From positions 1-43,351 of the forward strand of contig NZ_CADEAU010000007.1 in the NCBI RefSeq assembly GCF_902825405.1: a stretch of 43,351 nt of DNA, read 5' to 3'. Every line of letters starts with the position of its first letter. Position 1 is the first letter of the stretch. Source of the DNA: Micromonospora maritima (GTDB lineage: Bacteria > Actinomycetota > Actinomycetes > Mycobacteriales > Micromonosporaceae). The notes beneath the pieces were generated by a model, which saw nothing but the letters and a program-made list of their open reading frames with translations, did not search any database and was not told where the DNA came from. The position numbers and the translations under genes were made by a program. This document shows, piece after piece, positions 1 to 8,916 of the stretch.

Positions 1-9
1 CCGCTCTGA

Positions 10-42
10 ACACTCTTTCCCTACACGACGCTCTTCCGATCT
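10..42 (+). other. Illumina TruSeq/PE adapter remnant
   Basis: These 33 bases match, base for base from memory, the 3' part of the Illumina universal adapter / read 1 primer, ending in the well-known CTCTTCCGATCT. Genomic sequence in frame with dnaX begins right after, at 43. Bases 1-9 are not a clean continuation of the adapter and are probably low-quality or ligated sequence. This is technical contamination and marks the left edge as a contig end. Confidence 0.97.
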
Positions 43-363
43 GCCCGCGCGGCCGCGGCGGCCGCGGCGGCCGGCGGTGGTCCGGGCAAGGGGACTCGGG
101 CCGGTCAGCCGGCGCGGAAGACCGCGGACGCGGAGTGGGCCGGTGAGCCGCCCTACGACCCGGACTTCGACGGGCCGGTGCGGGGCGGCGGCGGTCGGGC
201 GACGCCCGCGGCACCGGCGTACGAGGGCTTCGACCCGGGCGACGAGCCGCTGGACGTGGTGATCGACGAGCGGACCGCCCGGCAGTCCAGCGAGGAGCAG
301 GCGGTGCAGCTGCTGCGCGAGACGTTCGGGGCCGAGAAGATCAACGAGGTGGACGCGCGCTGA
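43..363 (+). CDS. dnaX: DNA polymerase III subunit gamma/tau, C-terminal fragment
   Basis: Only the last 106 codons of the clamp-loader subunit are present; the ATPase part is missing beyond the contig edge. What remains is a low-complexity linker (an Ala run coded by repeated GCGGCC units, then Gly/Pro/acidic residues) and a conserved tail around residues 85-106 with EEQAVQLLRETFGAEKI, ending at TGA 361-363. Such a tail after a disordered linker is usual for actinobacterial gamma/tau. The call rests on this tail and on the following ybaB and recR, the standard dnaX-ybaB-recR order. The frame is open from base 43, directly after the adapter, so this is truncation by the contig end and not a start. 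Confidence 0.85.
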   Translation, partial: ARAAAAAAAAGGGPGKGTRAGQPARKTADAEWAGEPPYDPDFDGPVRGGGGRATPAAPAYEGFDPGDEPLDVVIDERTARQSSEEQAVQLLRETFGAEKINEVDAR

Positions 364-401
364 GCGCGGGTCGACCCCGATTCAGGGTGCCGCGGCCCGA
401 C

Positions 402-407
402 TAGGCT
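402..407 (+). promoter_or_regulatory. Candidate -10 box (TAGGCT) for ybaB-recR
   Basis: TAGGCT fits the actinobacterial -10 pattern TANNNT. It lies in the dnaX-ybaB gap, 39 nt before the ybaB GTG, which leaves room for a short leader with the AAGGAG ribosome site. No clear -35 hexamer is seen. The same hexamer precedes several other genes in this window. Confidence 0.4.
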
Positions 408-446
408 GGGCGCGGCCGAGCAGACGAGTGCGAGAAGGAGCGGTCC

Positions 447-779
447 GTGCGCCCAGGTGGACAGCCGAACATGCAGCAGATGCTGAAGCAGGCGCAGAAG
501 ATGCAGCAGCAGATCGCCAAGGCCCAGGCCGAGCTGGCCGAGGCGGAGCTGGAGGGCACCGCGGGCGGTGGCCTGGTCACCGCCACCGTCGCCGGCACCG
601 GTGAGCTGAAGGCGATCAAGATCGACCCGAAGGCGGTCGACCCGGAGGACGTGGAGACCCTGGAGGACCTGGTCGTCGCGGCCGTGCACAACGCCGCCGA
701 GGCGGCCCGCGAGCTGACCGAGAAGAAGATGGGCCCGGTCGCGGGCGGGATGGGCGGCCTCGGCCTGCCCGGGTTCTGA
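447..779 (+). CDS. ybaB: YbaB/EbfC family nucleoid-associated protein
   Basis: This 110-residue protein belongs to the YbaB/EbfC family of small dimeric DNA-binding proteins encoded between dnaX and recR. The helical N-terminal part (residues 8-40, [19 protein letters not shown]) and the following [25 protein letters not shown] strand region are typical. The GTG at 447 is preferred because an AAGGAG ribosome site lies about 7 nt upstream and the family usually has a short extension before the MQQ stretch; ATG at 471 is the alternative. It ends 7 nt before recR, so the two are cotranscribed. The family binds DNA and is linked to recombination repair through RecR; the exact role here is inferred. 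Confidence 0.93.
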   Translation: MRPGGQPNMQQMLKQAQKMQQQIAKAQAELAEAELEGTAGGGLVTATVAGTGELKAIKIDPKAVDPEDVETLEDLVVAAVHNAAEAARELTEKKMGPVAGGMGGLGLPGF

Positions 780-786
780 GCGGCAG

Positions 787-1380
787 ATGTACGAGGGTGC
801 CATCCAGGACCTGATCGACGAGCTGGGCCGGCTGCCGGGTGTGGGCCCGAAGAGCGCCCAGCGGATCGCGTTCCACGTGCTGTCGGCGGATCCGGCCGAC
901 GTCAACCGGCTGGCCGGCGCGTTGCGCAAGGTCAAGGACCTGGTCCGGTTCTGCACGACCTGCTACAACGTGGCCGAGTCCGAGCAGTGCCGGATCTGCC
1001 GCGACCCCCGGCGTACCGACGAGGTGCTCTGCGTGGTCGAGGAGCCGAAGGACGTGGTGGCGATCGAGCGGACCGGCGAGTTCCGTGGCCGCTACCACGT
1101 GCTCGGCGGGGCGATCAATCCGCTGGAGGGCATCGGCCCGGACAACCTGCGGATCCGTGAGCTGATGACCCGGCTCGGCAGCGGGACGGTGCGCGAGCTG
1201 ATCCTCGCCACCGACCCGAACACCGAGGGCGAGGCGACCGCCACCTATCTGGCGCTGATGGTCAAGCCGATGGGGATCTCGGTCACCCGGCTGGCCAGCG
1301 GCCTGCCGGTCGGCGGCGACCTGGAGTACGCCGACGAGATCACGCTGGGTCGTGCCTTCGAGGGCCGCCGGGCGGTCTGA
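787..1380 (+). CDS. recR: Recombination protein RecR
   Basis: RecR works with RecO (and RecF) to load RecA at gaps in DNA. The 197 residues match the normal length. In order: a helix-hairpin-helix region (residues 10-30, [15 protein letters not shown]), a four-cysteine zinc motif (C56, C59, C68, C71), and a Toprim domain from about residue 79 ([19 protein letters not shown]) to about 175. All key residues are present. Start is ATG 787, 7 nt after ybaB, with weak ribosome-site sequence in the ybaB end, consistent with coupled translation. A strong GC hairpin follows 14 nt after the stop. Confidence 0.97.
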   Translation: MYEGAIQDLIDELGRLPGVGPKSAQRIAFHVLSADPADVNRLAGALRKVKDLVRFCTTCYNVAESEQCRICRDPRRTDEVLCVVEEPKDVVAIERTGEFRGRYHVLGGAINPLEGIGPDNLRIRELMTRLGSGTVRELILATDPNTEGEATATYLALMVKPMGISVTRLASGLPVGGDLEYADEITLGRAFEGRRAV

Positions 1381-1394
1381 GAGTCACCGCGTCG

Positions 1395-1430
1395 CCTCCG
1401 GCGGGTGCCCTGCGGGGTGCCCGCCGGAGG
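1395..1430 (+). terminator. GC hairpin after recR
   Basis: An 11-bp perfect inverted repeat (CCTCCGGCGGG at 1395-1405, CCCGCCGGAGG at 1420-1430) with a 14-nt loop begins 14 nt after the recR stop. No T-run follows, as is common for actinobacterial terminators. It probably ends the dnaX-ybaB-recR transcript. Confidence 0.6.
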
Positions 1431-1703
1431 TGTCTCCGGACCGGAGCGGGACGGTCGTCGATCTGACACGTACGAGCCTCCGGGACCGGATCGACGTAAC
1501 AAATTCGCCCCTCAGGCCGACGAACATTCGGTGAACGAAAGCGATCCCCTTCGAATCGAATGCCTCGCTGCGGAAAAGACACGATCCGATACCAACCCGC
1601 CCCCCTGGCGTTTCCGCATGCTCCGCCCTGGGGCTAAGGTCACCGCACATCGGTGACCCCTGTCACCACGTTGTCCGTACCCCCAAGGACGAGGTGAAGC
1701 ACC
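1431..1703. other. Non-coding region before the ABC importer operon
   Basis: About 270 bases between the recR hairpin and the binding-protein gene. It is locally less GC-rich near 1495-1600 (for example AACAAATTCG and TTCGAATCGAATG), as expected for a promoter region. I see no convincing -35/-10 pair, riboswitch or leader peptide. Open frames here are short and lack coding character. GAGGTGAAG at 1691-1699 is the ribosome site of the next gene. Confidence 0.4.
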
Positions 1704-3365
1704 ATGCGTGCACCCAGGCCGAAGGTCGCGATCGCGGCCGTCGCGGTCGCGGCCCTCGCGGTAGCAGGCTGCGCCGAGAGCGACCGCGACAGTGGCTCCG
1801 GAGGTAGCAAGAAGGACACCCTCGTCTTCGGCGTCGCCGGAGACCCGAAGGTGCTCGACCCCAGCTTCGCCAGCGACGGTGAGTCGCTGCGCGTGGCCCG
1901 CCAGGTCTTCGAGACCCTGGTCCGCCCCGAGGAGGGTGGCACCAAGGTCACGCCGGGCCTCGCCGAGTCCTGGACCCCGGACGCGGCGGGCACGACCTGG
2001 ACCTTCAAGCTCCGCTCGGGCGTCAAGTTCCACGACGGCTCCGACTTCAACGCGGAGGCCGTCTGCTTCAACTTCAACCGCTGGTACAACGCCAAGGGCC
2101 TCATGCAGAGCCCGGACGTGACCGCGTACTGGCAGGACGTCATGGGCGGGTTCGCCAAGAACGAGAACCCGGACCTGCCGCCGAGCCTCTTCAAGTCCTG
2201 CACGGCCAAGGACGCCACCACCGTGGACCTGGCGTTCAACCGGGTCTCCAGCAAGATCCCGGCCGCGCTGATGCTGCCGTCGTTCTCGATGCAGAGCCCG
2301 AAGGCGCTGCAGCAGTACGACGCCAGCAACGTCACCGGCACCGCCGAGGACATCAAGTACCCGTCGTACGCGATGGAGCACCCGACCGGCACCGGGCCGT
2401 TCAAGTTCAAGGCGTGGGACGTCGCCAACAAGACGCTCACCATCGAGCGCAACGACGACTACTACGGCGACAAGGCCAAGCTGAAGACCATCATCTTCAA
2501 GACCATCTCCGACGAGAACGCCCGCAAGCAGGCGCTCCGCTCGGGTGACATCCAGGGCTACGACCTGGTCGGTCCGGCGGACGTCGAGCCGCTGAAGAAG
2601 GAGGGCTTCAACGTCCTCACCCGCCCCGCCTTCAACATCCTCTACCTGGCGATCAACCAGAAGGGGAACCCGAAGCTGGCCGACCTCAAGGTCCGGCAGG
2701 CCATCGCGTACGCGGTGAACCGGCAGGCGCTCGTCGACTCGAAGCTGCCCCCGGGCGCCAAGGTCGCGATGAACTTCATGCCCGACACCGTCGAGGGCTG
2801 GAACGGCGACGTCACCAAGTACGACTACAACCCGGAGAAGGCCAAGCAGCTGCTGGCCGAGGCCGGCGCGACGAACCTGACGCTGAAGTTCCACTACCCG
2901 ACCGAGGTCACCCGGCCGTACATGCCGAACCCGAAGGACATCTTCGAGCTGCTCTCGGCGGACCTCAAGGCGGTCGGCATCAACGTCCAGGCCATCCCGC
3001 TCAAGTGGAGCCCGGACTACCTCAACGCCACCACCTCCGGCAGCAAGCACGACCTGCACTTCCTCGGCTGGACCGGTGACTACGGCGACGCGTACAACTT
3101 CATCGGCACCTTCTTCGACCGGCCGAAGGACGAGTGGGGCTTCAACAACGCCGCGCTCTTCGCCCAGTTCAAGGACGCCGACACCACCGCCGACGCGGCG
3201 GCTCGGACGGAGAAGTACAAGGCCCTCAACAAGGCGATCATGGACTTCCTGCCGGGTGTGCCGATCTCGCACTCCCCGCCGGCGATCGTGTTCGGCAAGG
3301 ACGTGACCGGGATCAAGGCGAGCCCGCTCACCGACGAGCGGTACGCGACCGCAGAGTTCAAGTGA
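1704..3365 (+). CDS. Dpp/Opp-type ABC transporter substrate-binding lipoprotein
   Basis: This extracellular solute-binding protein (SBP_bac_5 family, 553 aa) should capture a peptide or similar solute for the permeases and ATPases that follow. The N-terminus is a lipoprotein signal: two Arg and a Lys, a hydrophobic Ala/Val stretch, and a lipobox LAVAGC with the lipidated Cys at residue 23. The mature protein shows family landmarks: DPKVLDPSFASD near 48, LAESWTPDAAGTTWTFKLRSGVKFHDG at about 87-112, and VRQAIAYAVNRQALV at about 331-345. Length is normal. Start is ATG 1704 with GAGGTGAAG just upstream. It is the first gene of a five-gene importer operon. The substrate cannot be told from sequence; oligopeptide or dipeptide is the default for the family. 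Confidence 0.93.
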   Translation: MRAPRPKVAIAAVAVAALAVAGCAESDRDSGSGGSKKDTLVFGVAGDPKVLDPSFASDGESLRVARQVFETLVRPEEGGTKVTPGLAESWTPDAAGTTWTFKLRSGVKFHDGSDFNAEAVCFNFNRWYNAKGLMQSPDVTAYWQDVMGGFAKNENPDLPPSLFKSCTAKDATTVDLAFNRVSSKIPAALMLPSFSMQSPKALQQYDASNVTGTAEDIKYPSYAMEHPTGTGPFKFKAWDVANKTLTIERNDDYYGDKAKLKTIIFKTISDENARKQALRSGDIQGYDLVGPADVEPLKKEGFNVLTRPAFNILYLAINQKGNPKLADLKVRQAIAYAVNRQALVDSKLPPGAKVAMNFMPDTVEGWNGDVTKYDYNPEKAKQLLAEAGATNLTLKFHYPTEVTRPYMPNPKDIFELLSADLKAVGINVQAIPLKWSPDYLNATTSGSKHDLHFLGWTGDYGDAYNFIGTFFDRPKDEWGFNNAALFAQFKDADTTADAAARTEKYKALNKAIMDFLPGVPISHSPPAIVFGKDVTGIKASPLTDERYATAEFK

Positions 3366-3380
3366 TCTGAAGGCACTGAC

Positions 3381-3414
3381 GCGGGCGGGCGCTGTGAGCA
3401 CAGCGCCCGCCCGC
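3381..3414 (+). promoter_or_regulatory. Intercistronic 34-base perfect palindrome
   Basis: GCGGGCGGGCGCTGTG (3381-3396), AG, then its exact complement (3399-3414) form a hairpin of up to 16 pairs in the 77-nt gap between the binding-protein and permease genes. It lacks a T-run. By analogy with other importer operons, it likely stops part of the transcription or protects the upstream mRNA end, so that binding protein outnumbers the membrane parts. Confidence 0.75.
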
Positions 3415-3442
3415 ACCCCTCCGCACCCCCTTCGAGGCGCCC

Positions 3443-4447
3443 GTGTTCCGGTTCATCGTCAGACGCCTGCTACAGCTGATACCCACGCTGTTCGGGCTCT
3501 CCGTCCTGCTGTTCATCTGGCTCCACCGACTTCCCGGCGGGCCCGAGACCGCGATCCTCGGTGAACGGGGCACGCCCGAGACGCGCGCCGCCATCCGGCG
3601 CAACCTCGGCCTCGACGAGCCGATCCTGGTCCAGTACGCGCGCTTCCTGCGGCGGATGATCCGGCTGGACCTGGGCACCTCGACCGGCACCAAGCGCGCG
3701 GTCACCACCGAGTTCCTGGAGCGGTTCCCCGGCACCGTCGAGCTGACCGTCATGGCGATGGTGCTCGCGGTCGGCCTCGGCATCCCGCTCGGCTACCTGG
3801 CCGCCCGCCGGCGCGGCCGGTTCCTCGACCACGCCTCCGTCGGTGGATCGCTGATCGGCATCTGCATCCCGGTCTTCTTCCTGGCCTACGTGCTCAAGGC
3901 GATCTTCGCCGAGAACCTGGGCTGGTTCCCGTCCAGCGGCCGGCAGGACCCGACCATCGGGGCGACCCGGGTCACCAACTTCTTCGTCCTCGACGGGATC
4001 ATGACCCGCGAGTGGGACGCCGCCGCCGACGCGCTCTGGCACCTCGTGCTGCCGGGCATCGCGCTGGCCAGCATCCCGCTCGCGATCATCGTCCGGATCA
4101 CCCGGGCCAGTGTGCTGGAGGTGCTCAACGAGGACTTCGTCCGCACCGCCGAGGCCAAGGGCCTGACCGAGCGGACCGTCCGCCGCCGGCACGTGCTGCG
4201 CAACGCCATGCTGCCGGTGGCCACCTCGATCGGTCTCCAGACCGGTCTCCTGCTCTCCGGCGCGGTGCTCACCGAGACCGTGTTCGCGTTCAGCGGCATC
4301 GGCGCGTTCGTCGCCGAGTCGATCAGTCAGCGCGACTACCCGGTGCTGATGGGCTTCATCATGATCATTGCGGTGGTGTACGTGCTGGTGAATCTCCTGG
4401 TCGACCTCTCCTACAGCGTGATCGACCCGAGGGTGAGGGTGCGATGA
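3443..4447 (+). CDS. ABC importer permease (DppB/OppB type)
   Basis: This is the first membrane subunit (334 aa) of the peptide-type importer. The N-terminus FRFIVRRLLQLIPTLFGLSVLLF is the standard OppB/DppB opening and first transmembrane helix. Conserved RRNLGLDEPILVQYARFL follows near residues 50-70. Further helices lie at about 96-117, 134-155, 200-222, 258-280 and 300-325. The cytoplasmic loop with EAKGLTERTVRRRHVLRNAMLP at about 235-256 is the EAA coupling motif that contacts the ATPases. Start is GTG 3443. The stop overlaps the next start as ATGA (4444-4447), so the two permeases are translationally coupled. Confidence 0.94.
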   Translation: MFRFIVRRLLQLIPTLFGLSVLLFIWLHRLPGGPETAILGERGTPETRAAIRRNLGLDEPILVQYARFLRRMIRLDLGTSTGTKRAVTTEFLERFPGTVELTVMAMVLAVGLGIPLGYLAARRRGRFLDHASVGGSLIGICIPVFFLAYVLKAIFAENLGWFPSSGRQDPTIGATRVTNFFVLDGIMTREWDAAADALWHLVLPGIALASIPLAIIVRITRASVLEVLNEDFVRTAEAKGLTERTVRRRHVLRNAMLPVATSIGLQTGLLLSGAVLTETVFAFSGIGAFVAESISQRDYPVLMGFIMIIAVVYVLVNLLVDLSYSVIDPRVRVR

Positions 4448-5412
4448 CCATCACCACAGGCAAGAAGCGCGAGAAGATCGACCGGCTCGCCGAGCTGGCG
4501 GCCCGCGACGACGAGCAGGGGGTGAGCCTCTGGAAGGAGGCGTTCCGCCGGCTCCGGCGCAACCCGGCCGCCATCATCGGCGTGGTCATCCTGGCGGTCT
4601 TCGTCCTGGTCGCCGTCGTCGGGCCGTTCCTCGTGCCGTACAGCCCGACGGACTCCATCGGCATCCGCGAAGGGCTGGTCAAGTCCGGCCAGGGCATCAT
4701 CCCGGGCGCCTCCGGCGACCACTGGCTCGGCTTCGACCACCAGGGCCGGGACGAGTTCAGCCGGCTCATCGTCGGCGCCCGGCAGACATTGCTCGTCGGC
4801 GTGGTCTCCACGTTGATCGGCCTCGCGGTCGGCGCGCTGATCGGCGGCGTCGCCGGCGCCGCTGCCGGCCTCGGCGGGCGCTGGGGCCGCTGGATCGACA
4901 CCACCCTGATGCGCTTCATCGACATGCTGCTGGCCATGCCGAGCCTGCTGCTCGCGGTGAGCATCGCGGCGCTGCTCGGCGCCAGCCTCACCACCGTGAT
5001 GATCGCGGTCGGTGTGGTGTCGGTGCCGATCTTCGCCCGGCTGCTGCGCGGCTCGATGATCGCGCAGTCCAACAGCGACTACGTGCTGGCCGCGACGTCG
5101 CTCGGCGTGAAGCGGTCCAAGATCGCCCTCACCCACGTGGTGCCGAACTCGATCGCCCCGGTCATCGTGCAGGCCACGCTGACCCTGGCCACCGCGATCA
5201 TCGAGGCGGCCGCGCTGTCCTTCCTGGGTCTCGGCAACCCCGACTCGGCCATCCCGGAGTGGGGCGTCATGCTCGCCGACGCGCAGCCCTACCTGGGCAT
5301 CCGCCCGGGCCTGGCGGTCTACCCGGCGCTCGGCATCATCATCACCGCGCTCGGCTTCACCCTGCTCGGTGAGGCGATGCGCGAGGCCCTCGACCCGAAG
5401 TTGCGGAAGTAG
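4444..5412 (+). CDS. ABC importer permease (DppC/OppC type)
   Basis: This is the second membrane subunit, 322 aa from ATG 4444, overlapping the previous stop by 4 nt. After a charged N-terminal tail comes the OppC_N-type segment (FRRLRRNPAAIIGVVILAVFVLVAVVGPF, residues about 36-64), a periplasmic stretch with GDHWLGFDHQGRDEFSRLI typical of DppC, and then the BPD_transp_1 core of about five helices. The EAA-like loop is around residues 215-245 (SDYVLAATSLGVKRSKIALTHVVPNSIAP). Length is slightly above the usual 280-310 because of the N-terminal tail. It forms the heteromeric channel with the upstream permease. Confidence 0.94.
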   Translation: MTITTGKKREKIDRLAELAARDDEQGVSLWKEAFRRLRRNPAAIIGVVILAVFVLVAVVGPFLVPYSPTDSIGIREGLVKSGQGIIPGASGDHWLGFDHQGRDEFSRLIVGARQTLLVGVVSTLIGLAVGALIGGVAGAAAGLGGRWGRWIDTTLMRFIDMLLAMPSLLLAVSIAALLGASLTTVMIAVGVVSVPIFARLLRGSMIAQSNSDYVLAATSLGVKRSKIALTHVVPNSIAPVIVQATLTLATAIIEAAALSFLGLGNPDSAIPEWGVMLADAQPYLGIRPGLAVYPALGIIITALGFTLLGEAMREALDPKLRK

Positions 5413-5423
5413 GTCAGTCAGCC

Positions 5424-6537
5424 ATGGCACTACTCGAAGTGGACGACCTCTCCGTCACGTTCGCCCGGCGCGGACAGCGCACCGTGCACGCGGTCGACGG
5501 GGTGTCCTTCTCGGTCGACGCCGGTGAGGTCGTCGGCCTGGTCGGTGAGTCCGGCTGCGGCAAGAGCGTCACGTCGCTGGCCATCATGGGCCTGCTGCCC
5601 AAGCAGCCGGGCCTGCGGGTCGGCGGCAAGGCGGTCTTCGACGGCACCGACCTGATCCAGCTCGACGACCGGTCCCGCCGCGACATCCGCGGTCGGGACG
5701 TCGCGATGATCTTCCAGGACCCGCTCTCCTCGCTGAACCCGGTGATCCCGATCGGGCTCCAGGTGACCGAGGTGCTCGCCCGGCACCGGGGGATGAAGGG
5801 TGAGGCGGCCGCCAAGGAGGCCGCCGACCTGCTCGACCGGGTCGGCATCCCGGACCCGCGCCGGCGGCTCAAGGAGTACCCGCACCAGCTCTCCGGCGGC
5901 ATGCGGCAGCGCGCGCTGATCGCCATGGCGGTGGCCTGCCAGCCCCGGCTGCTGATCGCCGACGAGCCGACCACCGCGCTGGACGTCACCATCCAGGCGC
6001 AGATCCTGGAACTGCTCAAGGACCTGGTCCGCGACTCCGGCACCGCGCTGGTGATGATCACGCACGACCTCGGCGTGGTGGCCGGCATGTGCGACACCAT
6101 CAACGTGCTCTACGCCGGCCGGGTGGTGGAGACGGCCACCCGCCGTCCGCTGTTCCGCCAGCCCCGGCACCCGTACACCGAGGGTCTGCTCGCGTCGGTG
6201 CCCCGCCTGGACGCCGGCCGGGGGGAGCGGCTGAACCCCATCCCCGGCTCGGTGCGGGACCTGCTGCCCTGGCCGGACGGCTGCGCGTTCGCCCCGCGCT
6301 GCGCGCGCCGGGTCGACGACTGCGTGGGCGAGCCGCCGGAGCTGGTGATCGCCCACGACGGGCGGGGCTACCGCTGCGTCAACCCGGTGCCGGTCCCCGG
6401 CCTGACCCCGGGCGCGGACGTGGCGGCCACCGTGCCGACCGTGGCCGAGCCCGGCGCGGTGCCGGCCCAGGCCGAACCCGCCGACCCGCCGGCCGTGCCG
6501 GGCTTCGGACCGGCCGCGCGCGAGGAGGAGACACCCC

Positions 6538-6545
<8 letters not shown>
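5424..6545 (+). CDS. ABC importer ATPase (DppD/OppD type)
   Basis: This is the first ATP-binding subunit (373 aa). Walker A is GESGCGKS (41-48), the Q-loop [10 protein letters not shown] is near 97-106, the signature LSGGM is at 156-160, Walker B is LLIADE (176-181) and the H-loop is ITHDLG. The C-terminal oligopeptide/dipeptide domain contains [14 protein letters not shown] and a cysteine cluster [14 protein letters not shown] followed by YRC; such cysteines are a feature of this family and may hold a metal or iron-sulphur cluster. The extreme C-terminus is an Ala/Pro-rich tail without obvious function. It starts 11 nt after the permease stop and overlaps the next ATPase gene by 8 nt. Confidence 0.95.
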
Positions 6546-7641
<1,096 letters not shown>

Positions 7642-7647
7642 CCGCAC

Positions 7648-7689
7648 GGCGGCGCGTCCCCACCCGGATCCGGACGGGGACGCGCCGCC
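7648..7689. terminator. Bidirectional hairpin terminator between convergent genes
   Basis: A perfect 14-bp inverted repeat (GGCGGCGCGTCCCC at 7648-7661, complement at 7676-7689) encloses a 14-nt loop that itself holds the palindrome CCGGATCCGG. It lies 6 nt after the ATPase stop (+) and 3 nt from the end of the opposing gene, so it can serve both strands. Confidence 0.75.
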
Positions 7690-7692
7690 CGC

Positions 7693-8166
7693 TCAGCCCT
7701 CGGGGCGGTTGAGCAGGCCCACCGCGATCGTGTGCACCGCGTCCACCGCGGCCGGGTCGGCCAGCGGGGCGCTGCCACCGGTCACCGCGTACCACTCGTC
7801 GGCGTCCTTGTACTGCACCCGCAGCGTCACCCGGCCGTCGGCGTGCTCGGTGCGCAGGGTCAGCTCGCCGGTCACCACACCGACCTCGTCGGTCATCACC
7901 CCTCCCGGTCCGGCGGTGACGTCGGCGGTGCGGGCGGCCGGTCCGGCCGGGGCACCCCCGGTCGGCGCGCCCGGCACGGCGTCGGCGGACATGCCCGCTC
8001 CGGAGACGTCGACGGGCTCCGGCTGCCGACCGTCCGCCGTCATCCCGGCCGAGGCCGGGCCGGTCGCGGTGGTGTCGCCGGCCGCCGCGGCGTCCTCGCC
8101 GGTGGCGTCCGGTGTCCTCTCCGGGGCCGGTGTGCCACCCGCTCCGGTCACGGCTTGCTCGCCCAT
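7693..8166 (-). CDS. Unknown protein, low-complexity N-terminus
   Basis: I do not recognise this 157-residue protein. The first 95 or so residues are rich in Ala, Gly, Thr and Pro and look disordered. The last 60 (from about GELTLRTEHADGRVTLRVQYKDADEWYAV) look like a small beta-rich domain with a WYAVTGG stretch and a final helix DAVHTIAVGLL. The start is taken as ATG 8166 because the upstream part of the longer frame runs inside the nuclease gene; this gives a 19-nt overlap with the nuclease end and so likely coupled translation. No signal peptide or membrane segment is seen. Co-expression with a secreted nuclease suggests a linked role, such as an inhibitor or regulator, but nothing in the sequence proves it. 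Confidence 0.6.
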   Translation of the reverse strand: MGEQAVTGAGGTPAPERTPDATGEDAAAAGDTTATGPASAGMTADGRQPEPVDVSGAGMSADAVPGAPTGGAPAGPAARTADVTAGPGGVMTDEVGVVTGELTLRTEHADGRVTLRVQYKDADEWYAVTGGSAPLADPAAVDAVHTIAVGLLNRPEG

Positions 8167-8807
8167 GTGCAGCCCTCCAGCATGTCGGTGAGGGCGGCCT
8201 TCTCGGCACTGGTCACCGTCAGCCGCCAGTAGTGCTTGACCGTCACCCAGTCGGCCGCGTACTGGCACCAGTACGACCGGTTCGCCGGCTTCCACTGGGA
8301 CGGGTCCTGGTCACCCTTTGCCCGGTTGGAGCGCAGAGAAACCGCGATGAGCTGCGGGCGGGTCTGGTCGTTGGCGAAGTCGCCGCGCTTCGAGTCGTCC
8401 CACTCGTCCGCGCCGGAGCGCCACGCGTTGGCCAACGGCACGACGTGGTCGATGTCCACGTCCGACGGGTCGGTCAGCACCATCCCGTCGTAGGCGCTCT
8501 CCCACCGCCCGCCGACCACGTTGCAGCCGGAGAGCTTGATCCCCTCGCCGTCGCGCTGCAACACGGTGTCCCGGACGTCGCAGTTCTTGCCGGTGTCCCG
8601 CCAGTGCGGGAAGCGGGAGCGGCTGTAGCCCTTCATCGACCCCGCGGTGGCCACCGTCAGCTCGCCGAGCTGCTGGTTCACGTTCCCGGCGGCGCTCGGC
8701 GGCGCGTCCGGCTCGGTGACGGAGGGGTCACACCCGGCCGCGCCGAGGGCGAGCACCGCGGTGACCGCGGCGGTCAGCGCGGCTCGGACTCCTGATCTCG
8801 TACGCAC
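8148..8807 (-). CDS. Secreted HNH-family nuclease, probable lipoprotein
   Basis: This 219-residue protein has the DUF1524/GmrSD-type HNH nuclease signature seen in many secreted actinobacterial nucleases: DVDIDHVVPLANAWRSGADEW, then DFANDQTRPQLIAVSLRSNRAKGDQDPSQWKP. The His of DHVVPL and the downstream Asn/Lys region would form the metal-bound active site. The N-terminus is an export signal (two Arg, Ala/Val-rich core) ending in GAAGC, a weak lipobox with Ala where Leu is usual. GTG 8807 is chosen over the longer frame because GGAGAGG lies 6-12 nt upstream and the signal peptide follows directly. Probable roles are nucleic-acid scavenging or defence; the substrate is unknown. Confidence 0.85.
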   Translation of the reverse strand: MRTRSGVRAALTAAVTAVLALGAAGCDPSVTEPDAPPSAAGNVNQQLGELTVATAGSMKGYSRSRFPHWRDTGKNCDVRDTVLQRDGEGIKLSGCNVVGGRWESAYDGMVLTDPSDVDIDHVVPLANAWRSGADEWDDSKRGDFANDQTRPQLIAVSLRSNRAKGDQDPSQWKPANRSYWCQYAADWVTVKHYWRLTVTSAEKAALTDMLEGCTWASKP

Positions 8808-8916
8808 AGACGACACCTCTCCAGCTTGCGGGCTCCGGGCGAGTCCGCACAGTACCCGGCGGCGGTTTCCGTGATTCGTGGCGTCGAGGGTGGAGTGCGG
8901 GGCAGAGTGGATAGCC

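Noticed and set aside
49..80. NotI-like GCGGCCGC cluster next to the adapter
   Set aside because: It is in frame with dnaX as an Ala-rich linker coded by GCG GCC repeats and needs no cloning explanation.
1512..3416. 634-codon open frame on the minus strand
   Set aside because: It is the antisense shadow of the ABC binding-protein gene; long antisense frames are normal in such GC-rich DNA, and the product is repetitive Arg/Val/Gly/Asp with no family features.
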